Positions 1 to 3,985 of a stretch of DNA of 6,021 nt are shown one piece after another. The DNA is taken from NCBI GenBank assembly GCA_026393335.1, contig JAPLAJ010000062.1, forward strand, positions 1 through 6,021, written 5' to 3'. The position numbers were made by a program, and so were the translations under genes. Below the pieces are notes generated by a model. That model made no database searches. It was not told the DNA's origin and saw nothing but the letters and a program-made list of their open reading frames with translations. Within the stretch, counting starts at the first letter, position 1, and the number at the start of each line of letters is the position of its first letter. This DNA comes from Rhodoluna sp. GTDB lineage: Bacteria; Actinomycetota; Actinomycetes; Actinomycetales; Microbacteriaceae.

Positions 1-202
1 AGCTATCTTTTTTAGGCGGTGCAGGTGTTGCACTGTCAGTCTTATAGAAACCAGTTCCTTTGAAGGTAATGCCCACTTGTCCAAAAACCTTTTGCACCTT
101 GCCCTTACATTCAGGGCAGCTGGCAATGGCATCATCGTTGATCGACTGTTGAACATCGAACACGTGAGCACATTTAGTGCACTTGTATGAATAGGTGGGC
201 AT
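1..202 (-). CDS. FmdB-family zinc-ribbon protein (partial, C-terminus off left edge)
   Basis: Reading leftwards from the ATG at 202-200 the protein starts MPTYSYKCTKCAHVFDV and continues for 67 codons to the window edge without a stop. It was identified by translating the minus strand. Two CxxC pairs (C8/C11 and C29/C32) form the zinc ribbon typical of the FmdB/CxxC_CxxC_SSSS putative regulatory family. The stretch GITFKGTGFYKTD (about residues 44-56) is the other family hallmark. After it comes a Pro/Ala/Lys-rich tail, usual for the family. The molecular role of these proteins is not firmly known; 'regulatory' comes from FmdB of the formamidase locus. The start lies 4 bp after the stop of the upstream cyclo-ligase gene, with no clear Shine-Dalgarno, so translation is probably coupled. 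In actinobacteria this pair is often followed by mscL, which would lie beyond the left edge. Confidence 0.9.
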   Translation of the reverse strand, partial: MPTYSYKCTKCAHVFDVQQSINDDAIASCPECKGKVQKVFGQVGITFKGTGFYKTDSATPAPPKKDS

Positions 203-206
203 CTGA

Positions 207-716
207 CTAGTTTATTTTGAGAATCTGCTCTTGGGTTACCACACCGTGAACTCTTTTATCATGAGCTTCAGTTGGAACTAGGTCTAGCACTTCGTGCTCA
301 AAGACAACAGCGTAAACAATTACTCCAGAGAGCAAAGCTAATTCCTTGTCGAAGTAACCTTTACCCCTACCCAAGCGATTGCCGGAGCGATCAACCGCTA
401 AGGCTGGAACAAAAAGCAAGTCACCAGAATCAAGGCTTAGCTTGTTTCCATCAACAAAGTCGTGCCAGGCCAGTTCACCTGTTGCTAGGGTTTCTGGAAC
501 TAACACTTGAATTCCCTGTTCAACTAATTTCTGAATGAAATCAGCAGTGGCTGGTTCAGAAGGATAAGAAACGTATGTCCCTACTCGGTTAGGTTTGTGC
601 ATTTGAACAACACTGAGCAGATTGTTAGTCAAAGCCGCATTAGAGCGGTTCGATTCTTTACGAAGGTTGAGAATATGCTTGCGAATAGTTGCTTTAGCAA
701 GCGAGATATCGTTCAT
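207..716 (-). CDS. 5-formyltetrahydrofolate cyclo-ligase (5,10-methenyl-THF synthetase), compact form
   Basis: This cytoplasmic enzyme of one-carbon metabolism converts 5-formyl-THF plus ATP to 5,10-methenyl-THF. Family marks over 169 residues: a Lys/Arg-rich N-terminal helix with R12, K20 and R24, YPSEPAT (51-57), VPALAVDRSGNRLGRGKGYFDKEL (103-126; this Gly/Arg-rich loop is the ATP-binding signature, usually RLGxGxGYYDR), and a C-terminal VPTEAHDKRVHGVVT (147-161). I chose the ATG at 716-714. The frame stays open to a GTG at 761, but that would overlap the divergent acetyltransferase by about 27 bp and add 15 residues of unfamiliar sequence. The segment between W84 and P104 is about 15-20 residues shorter than I expect, because the usual 'G-[IL]-x-EP' loop is absent. 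It heads a two-gene unit with the FmdB gene. Family assignment is firm; full activity is not shown. Confidence 0.92.
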   Translation of the reverse strand: MNDISLAKATIRKHILNLRKESNRSNAALTNNLLSVVQMHKPNRVGTYVSYPSEPATADFIQKLVEQGIQVLVPETLATGELAWHDFVDGNKLSLDSGDLLFVPALAVDRSGNRLGRGKGYFDKELALLSGVIVYAVVFEHEVLDLVPTEAHDKRVHGVVTQEQILKIN

Positions 717-721
717 GCCAC

Positions 722-727
722 TAATCT
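722..727 (+). promoter_or_regulatory. Candidate -10 element for a leaderless rimJ-like mRNA, in an 18-bp divergent gap
   Basis: TAATCT lies 7 nt before the acetyltransferase ATG at 735, the spacing that would place transcription initiation on the A of the start codon. There is no Shine-Dalgarno before that ATG, which fits a leaderless mRNA, common in actinobacteria. On the opposite strand AAGATT (728-723) lies 6 nt before the cyclo-ligase ATG (716), so the two -10 boxes would share the same bases. No convincing -35 box was seen for either. Inferred from spacing and sequence only. Confidence 0.4.
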
Positions 728-734
728 TGCCACC

Positions 735-1346
735 ATGAGTAACTCTTTTGCTCTCACCCACGGTGAGGTAACCCTACGGGTCATTAAACCCCGAGATTCT
801 AGAACTTTAGAACGATTGGTTTTATCGAACCGCGCCTGGCTAAAGCCTTGGGAAGCAACCAATCCGCATGGGCCGACATCATTTGATTTCAAAGCTCAAA
901 TCAGAGGACTACTCAGACAACTAGAAAATGATGAGGGAATTCCTTTCCTGATTATGTATAAAGGTGAAGTAGTTGGACAGCTAAATGTTGCCAACATCCT
1001 GCATGGATCAGTTTCATCATGTGTTGTTGGCTACTGGATCATTCCAGAAGTTGCAGGTAACGGCATAACTCCAACTGCAGTAGCGCTTGCTATGGACTAC
1101 ATGTATAAAGTTGTTGGTCTGCACAGAGTTGAAATAGATATCAGGCCAGAGAATCAAGCAAGCATTCGTGTAGTTGAAAAGCTTGGGCTTAGGTACGAGG
1201 GGCTAAAGAAGAATTACATCCACATCAGTAACGCTTGGCGTGATCATTATGTCTTTGCTCTAACCGCTGATGAAGTTCCAGGTGGAGTGTTGAATCGTTG
1301 GCTTAGACGCGAAGTCCCAAAAATCAAATACGAATTCAAAAACTGA
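735..1346 (+). CDS. GNAT-family N-acetyltransferase, RimJ/RimL-like
   Basis: It is predicted to transfer acetyl from acetyl-CoA to an amine, by family analogy the N-terminal alanine of a ribosomal protein. The 203-residue product matches the RimJ/RimL layout: TLRVIKPRDSRTLERL at the start (13-28), NRAWLKPWE (32-40), VVGYWIIPEVAGNGITPTAV (98-115; the AGNG turn is the acetyl-CoA pyrophosphate loop, usually R/QxxGxG), LHRVEIDIRPENQASIRVVE (129-148) and KLGLRYEGLKKNYIHI (149-164) followed by WRDHYVFAL. The frame is open further upstream (ATG at 597), but that extension runs antisense through the cyclo-ligase gene, so I start at 735, where homology begins. In many actinobacteria galU and a moeA/glp gene lie between the 5-FCL gene and this one; here they are missing. 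The real substrate is unknown. Confidence 0.88.
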   Translation: MSNSFALTHGEVTLRVIKPRDSRTLERLVLSNRAWLKPWEATNPHGPTSFDFKAQIRGLLRQLENDEGIPFLIMYKGEVVGQLNVANILHGSVSSCVVGYWIIPEVAGNGITPTAVALAMDYMYKVVGLHRVEIDIRPENQASIRVVEKLGLRYEGLKKNYIHISNAWRDHYVFALTADEVPGGVLNRWLRREVPKIKYEFKN

Positions 1347-1347
1347 G

Positions 1348-1397
1348 CAAAATATGCGATTTAGACACGCCGAGAGCAAATATTTTGTTTATCGGCG
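1348..1397. repeat. Overlapping inverted repeats between the rimJ-like and membrane-protein genes
   Basis: CAAAATAT (1348-1355) is repeated inverted as ATATTTTG (1380-1387). CGCCGA (1368-1373) is repeated inverted as TCGGCG (1392-1397). The 8-bp palindrome AAATATTT (1378-1385) lies inside the second pair. The CGCCGA hairpin is not followed by a T-tract on either strand, so it is not a standard intrinsic terminator. It lies about 20-50 bp upstream of the likely promoter of the next gene, where an operator or an mRNA 3' end structure would fit. Function is unknown. Confidence 0.4.
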
Positions 1398-1415
1398 AAA
1401 AATCTCCTCCATAAA

Positions 1416-1421
1416 TAGTCT
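1416..1421 (+). promoter_or_regulatory. Candidate -10 element for a leaderless mRNA of the 1428 gene
   Basis: TAGTCT (a TANNNT match) ends 6 nt before the ATG at 1428. No Shine-Dalgarno is present; the nearest sequence, CTTGAGTA, is a poor match. The spacing would put the transcription start at or next to the initiation codon, as proposed for the gene at 735. No clear -35 box is visible. Weak, position-based evidence. Confidence 0.33.
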
Positions 1422-1427
1422 TGAGTA

Positions 1428-1847
1428 ATGGAAATCACTGGATCAGGCGGAATACTTCTTTTAGTAATCGCTGTTCTTTGGTTAGGTTTCATGACTCCCT
1501 CCGGAAAAAGCGGACTTGGTGATGCAACAAAGAAAAGAAAACGAGTTCAACGTGTTTCTGCGCCAACTCAGGCAGCAAAACCATTAAAAATCCAGGTTCG
1601 TAGCCAACAAAACCCCTGGTTTCAAGCCGAAGTAGAGGCTATTGCACCAATCAGCGCTGTAGCACCCGAACAAGCTGCAAAAGTAGAGGTAAATCGGTTA
1701 CCAGATCCACTTTCAGCAAGACTTGGAAAAATTGAGAACGTGCAGTGGGCAGAAGTTCGCGATCTTTCAGAAGCACGTGAAGTTAAAGAAAACGTCAGCT
1801 CAAAATCTTTAGATGAAATTCTTGAGAGACGTCGCTCAAATGGCTAA
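1428..1847 (+). CDS. Small single-pass membrane protein with cytoplasmic tail; possible Rv0996/GLPR-type protein
   Basis: The 139-residue product begins with one hydrophobic segment (GGILLLVIAVLWLGFM, about residues 7-22) and then a strongly basic patch (KKRKRVQR, 35-42). By the positive-inside rule the tail is cytoplasmic and the short N-terminus is outside. The tail is Ala/Pro/Gln-rich and probably disordered (44-95). It ends in a charged, helix-prone segment, SLDEILERRRSNG (127-139). I do not recognise a catalytic domain. In mycobacteria and corynebacteria a membrane protein with a similar opening (LLW..VLWL..L.P followed by basic residues) sits directly after rimJ; in corynebacteria it is the membrane receptor of the gephyrin-like division protein Glp. 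Position and N-terminus agree here, but the tail is short and the match is from memory. It could equally be a lineage-specific anchor protein. Confidence 0.7.
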   Translation: MEITGSGGILLLVIAVLWLGFMTPSGKSGLGDATKKRKRVQRVSAPTQAAKPLKIQVRSQQNPWFQAEVEAIAPISAVAPEQAAKVEVNRLPDPLSARLGKIENVQWAEVRDLSEAREVKENVSSKSLDEILERRRSNG

Positions 1848-1901
1848 AAAAATTATTAAAAAAACGCTAAAAAATAAGCACAATTTTGTCTCCATCTGTC
1901 T

Positions 1902-1919
1902 TATAAATGCCACTAATCT
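1902..1919 (+). promoter_or_regulatory. Candidate promoter region of the H1-like gene
   Basis: Two possible -10 boxes precede the gene: TATAAA (1902-1907) and TAATCT (1914-1919). The second lies inside a 14-bp sequence (ATGCCACTAATCTT, 1907-1920) that is also found exactly at 715-728 in front of the rimJ-like gene. From TAATCT, transcription would start near 1926 and give a leader of about 24 nt carrying the Shine-Dalgarno AAGGAAG (1937-1943). The preceding A/T-rich stretch (about 1846-1888) could act as an UP-like element. No good -35 box at 16-18 bp was found. Confidence 0.4.
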
Positions 1920-1949
1920 TTAAGAGACCCCAAAGTAAGGAAGTTTTAA

Positions 1950-2672
1950 ATGGGATTACTAGATGACCTGCTAAGAGGTGGCCGACGTGCCGCTAAGGAA
2001 GTCAAGAAAGATGTCAGCCATGCAGTCGACAAATTAGAAGACAAATTGGATGATGCAAAAAAAGATGCCCGCAAAGGCGTAGTTAAAGCAGCGAAGGCAA
2101 TTGAAAAAGCCACACCTGAGATAACTGCAAAAGCCTCTAAGGCGATCAACACAGCTGTAGTGAGAGCTGCGAAAGCAACACCATCAATCACTGCAAAAGC
2201 CGAAAAGGCAATTAATAAAGGAGCGAAAATGGCAACAACAACCGCAAAGAAGGCAGTGGCTAAGAAGCCTGCTGCTAAGAAGGCTGTAGCAAAGAAGGCA
2301 GCGCCTAAGAAGGCTGTTGCAAAGAAGGCTGCACCAAAGAAGGCTGCACCTAAGAAGGCAGTTGCAAAGAAGACTGTAGCTAAGAAGGCTGCACCTAAGA
2401 AGGCAGTTGCAAAGAAGACTGTAGCGAAGAAGGCAGCGCCTAAGAAGGCAGTTGCAAAGAAGGCTCCAGCTAAGAAGGCTGCACCTAAGAAGGCAGTTGC
2501 TAAGAAGGTAGTCAAGAAGGCAGCGCCGAAGAAGGCTGTTGCAAAGAAGGCTCCTGCTAAGAAGGCAGCTCCTAAGAAGGCAGTTGCAAAGAAGACTGTA
2601 GCGAAGAAGGCAGCGCCTAAGAAGGCAGTTGCAAAGAAGGCTCCAGCTAAGAAGGCTGCAAAGAAGAAGTAA
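1950..2672 (+). CDS. Histone H1-like, lysine/alanine-rich DNA-binding protein with pentapeptide-repeat tail
   Basis: This 240-residue protein is predicted to bind DNA through a very basic, disordered tail, like histone H1 C-terminal domains and the bacterial AlgP/Hc2-type proteins, so a role in nucleoid compaction is likely. Residues 1-93 are non-repetitive and helix-prone: MGLLDDLLRGGRR, a charged, coiled-coil-like stretch (about 15-42, EVKKDVSHAVDKLEDKLDD), then two similar units (KAIEKATPEITAKASKAIN, 49-67; RAAKATPSITAKAEKAIN, 72-89). Residues 102-240 are 27 pentamers of the type AVAKK, AAPKK, TVAKK or APAKK, interrupted once by a tetramer, VVKK (187-190). The start at 1950 has a good Shine-Dalgarno (AAGGAAG, 6 nt away). 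A second ribosome site precedes M94. The long opposite-strand frame here only reflects the repeats. The protein family of residues 1-93 is unknown to me. Confidence 0.85.
   Translation: MGLLDDLLRGGRRAAKEVKKDVSHAVDKLEDKLDDAKKDARKGVVKAAKAIEKATPEITAKASKAINTAVVRAAKATPSITAKAEKAINKGAKMATTTAKKAVAKKPAAKKAVAKKAAPKKAVAKKAAPKKAAPKKAVAKKTVAKKAAPKKAVAKKTVAKKAAPKKAVAKKAPAKKAAPKKAVAKKVVKKAAPKKAVAKKAPAKKAAPKKAVAKKTVAKKAAPKKAVAKKAPAKKAAKKK
2217..2231 (+). promoter_or_regulatory. Internal Shine-Dalgarno and ATG inside the H1-like gene
   Basis: AAAGGAG (2217-2223) is followed after 5 nt by an in-frame ATG (2229-2231, codon 94). It matches the Shine-Dalgarno consensus better than the AAGGAAG before the first start. 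Initiation here would give a 147-residue protein, MATTTAKKAVAKK..., made of the basic repeat tail alone and resembling the start of stand-alone bacterial H1-like proteins. The site falls exactly where the N-terminal region ends and the repeats begin. Use in vivo is an inference. Confidence 0.5.
2253..2669 (+). repeat. 15-bp coding repeat array (xxxKK pentamers) with higher-order copies
   Basis: The tail is built from 15-bp units encoding [A/T/P][V/A/P][A/P]KK: 17 units, one 12-bp unit (VVKK, 2508-2519), then 10 units. Higher-order copies are visible. A 90-bp exact direct repeat joins 2394-2483 and 2571-2660, offset 177 bp (59 codons). A 44-bp exact repeat joins 2337-2380 and 2382-2425, offset 45 bp. 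The Lys codons are nearly all AAG-AAG or AAA-AAG, giving a purine-rich top strand. This points to growth by slippage or unequal recombination. Confidence 0.9.
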
Positions 2673-2687
2673 GCAAAGAAGAAGTAA
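2658..2687 (+). repeat. 15-bp tandem duplication containing the stop codon
   Basis: The unit GCAAAGAAGAAGTAA occurs twice back to back (2658-2672 and 2673-2687). The first copy encodes the final AKKK and stop of the H1-like protein. The second repeats the same codons and an in-frame TAA outside the gene. The duplication has the same 15-bp length as the array units. Confidence 0.9.
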
Positions 2688-2707
2688 ATTCTTTTTTCAA
2701 AGAGAGG

Positions 2708-2740
2708 CCCCAGTCGTAAGACTGGGGTTTTTCTTTTTCT
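2708..2740 (+). terminator. Rho-independent terminator after the H1-like gene
   Basis: A perfect 8-bp stem, CCCCAGTC (2708-2715) / GACTGGGG (2720-2727), closes a GTAA loop and is followed by a T-rich run (2728-2740, TTTTTCTTTTTCT). The upstream A/G-rich stretch (2699-2707) can pair further with the T-run through A-T and G-T pairs. It lies about 35 bp after the stop codon and separates this transcript from the MFS gene downstream. Confidence 0.92.
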
Positions 2741-2758
2741 CGCTAGGCTTATCTAGCG
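2741..2758. repeat. Short inverted repeat upstream of the MFS gene
   Basis: CGCTAG (2741-2746) and CTAGCG (2753-2758) form a 6-bp inverted repeat around GCTTAT. It lies directly after the terminator T-run and only 2 bp before the Shine-Dalgarno AAGGAG (2761-2766) of the transporter gene. It could be an operator overlapping a promoter or a small 5' UTR hairpin next to the ribosome site. No function can be assigned. Confidence 0.35.
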
Positions 2759-2770
2759 CAAAGGAGCAAA

Positions 2771-3985
2771 GTGTCAGATAAAACACCAGAAAGTTTGGGT
2801 CCAACTTTCAACAAAATCTGGTCCGCTGCGATGTTTAGCAAGTTTGCAGATGGCATGGCCATGGCTGCCATTCCACTTCTTGCCACCACCTTGACTAGAG
2901 ACTCAGTTCTTATTGCCATCCAATCCAACATGATGCTCTTACCTTGGCTTTTGTTTGCCATTCCTTTAGGAGCTCTTCTCGATCGAATCAATCGAAGACT
3001 TTCGATGATCCTTGTCCAGGCAACCAGAGTTGGAATTGGAATAGCTCTAGCTTCACTAATCATGTCGGGGCAAATGAACCTGATTGCTCTAATGATTCTT
3101 ACCTTCATCTTTGGAATCTCTGAGGTGGTTTATGACACAGCCACCCAGTCGGCTATCCCATCGTTACTAAAAGGCGACCAACTCGAGCGAGGCAACTCCA
3201 AGCTGCAGATAGCAGATACCATCATGCAGAGCTTCATCGGCTTGCCACTTGGTGCTCTAATCTTCGTTTCAGCTGCCTTCTCACCATTTTTAGGTCTAGC
3301 CGCCTGTTATGTGGCAGCCATGATACTTGTCAGCACTATTCCATCTCAATCCATGCAACCGGTCCGAGCTCCAGATGCGCCAAAGCGCTCTGCCCTCAAC
3401 GTTGAAATCAAAGAAGGTTTGCTGTACCTCTGGAACGACAAGGTTCTATTTCGTTTAGTTATGGTTACCGGTGCGGTTGGATTCTGTTATGCCTTGGGAC
3501 AGGCCACACTGGTGCTGTTCCTGTTAGATCACCTCAATGTGACTCAGGCCCAGTATGGACTTGTAATGATTCCTCTGGCTGTTGGAGCGTTACTAGGAGC
3601 ATTTGCATCTCCTAAGCTCTCTAAACGCTTTGGTAGGGCAGAGGCACTGGCAGTGTGCCTACCAATCTCGGCATTCTCTTTGCTGATTGCAGGACTAGCA
3701 CCGAACATCTATTGGTATCTGATTGCTAGCTTCTTTCACGGATTCTTTATAGCCCAGTGGAACATCTTGCTGATGTCTACCTATCACGCGATGATTCCAA
3801 ATGAGATCTTTGGCCGTATTCACGGAACCCGAAGAACAATTGTTTGGGGGCTTATGCCACTGGGTGGATTACTAGGTGGATTTATCGCCAAGATTGACAT
3901 CACTTTGCCGCTGATAGTTGGTGGACTGGCAGGCACGATTATTGCCAGCGCTTCCTACCCTTTTATGAGATCAATTAGGACTTAG
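2771..3985 (+). CDS. MFS transporter, MFS_3 / EntS-MefA-like exporter group
   Basis: This 404-residue inner-membrane protein has the size and hydrophobic profile of a 12-helix major facilitator, probably a proton-driven exporter. Marks include the loop 2-3 motif GALLDRINRR (67-76), an acidic/polar segment DTATQSAIPSLLKGDQLERGNSKLQ (122-146) that is typical of the MFS_3/enterobactin-exporter-like group, a central cytoplasmic loop (about 191-225), a degenerate second copy of motif A, SPKLSKRFGRAEAL (280-293), and FGRIHGTRRTIVWGLMPLGGLLGG (347-370). It starts with GTG; the Shine-Dalgarno AAGGAG ends 4 nt before it. It stands alone after a terminator. Its last 11 bp overlap the convergent epimerase gene. 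The substrate cannot be read from sequence; drugs, siderophores or metabolites are all possible. Confidence 0.88.
   Translation: MSDKTPESLGPTFNKIWSAAMFSKFADGMAMAAIPLLATTLTRDSVLIAIQSNMMLLPWLLFAIPLGALLDRINRRLSMILVQATRVGIGIALASLIMSGQMNLIALMILTFIFGISEVVYDTATQSAIPSLLKGDQLERGNSKLQIADTIMQSFIGLPLGALIFVSAAFSPFLGLAACYVAAMILVSTIPSQSMQPVRAPDAPKRSALNVEIKEGLLYLWNDKVLFRLVMVTGAVGFCYALGQATLVLFLLDHLNVTQAQYGLVMIPLAVGALLGAFASPKLSKRFGRAEALAVCLPISAFSLLIAGLAPNIYWYLIASFFHGFFIAQWNILLMSTYHAMIPNEIFGRIHGTRRTIVWGLMPLGGLLGGFIAKIDITLPLIVGGLAGTIIASASYPFMRSIRT

Noticed and set aside
597..734. 46-residue N-terminal extension of the acetyltransferase from an ATG at 597
   Set aside because: The extension lies antisense within the cyclo-ligase gene and does not resemble GNAT N-termini; similarity to RimJ begins right after the ATG at 735.
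717..761. 15-residue N-terminal extension of the cyclo-ligase from a GTG at 761
   Set aside because: It would overlap the acetyltransferase coding start, and the added residues do not look like the family; the ATG at 716 starts just before the conserved Lys/Arg helix.
1368..1397. CGCCGA/TCGGCG hairpin considered as a rho-independent terminator of the rimJ-like gene
   Set aside because: The spacer is 18 nt and no T-tract follows on either strand.
1840..1923. 27-codon frame MAKKIIKKTLKNK... overlapping the end of the membrane-protein gene
   Set aside because: No Shine-Dalgarno, A/T-rich low-complexity content and overlap with the likely promoter of the next gene make it more likely chance than a microprotein.
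1946..2515. Long minus-strand open frame opposite the H1-like gene, rich in AFLGAAFFATAF repeats
   Set aside because: It is the mirror of the AAG/GCN repeats on the plus strand. The plus frame has a Shine-Dalgarno, a known protein type and a terminator; the minus frame has none of these.
2253..2669. Regular 15-bp repeats considered as a CRISPR or intergenic satellite
   Set aside because: The units are in-frame codons of one protein with no unique spacers, so they are coding repeats.
2749..3108. Minus-strand 119-codon frame opposite the first MFS gene
   Set aside because: It is a shadow of the clear MFS coding sequence, with no recognisable domain or ribosome site.
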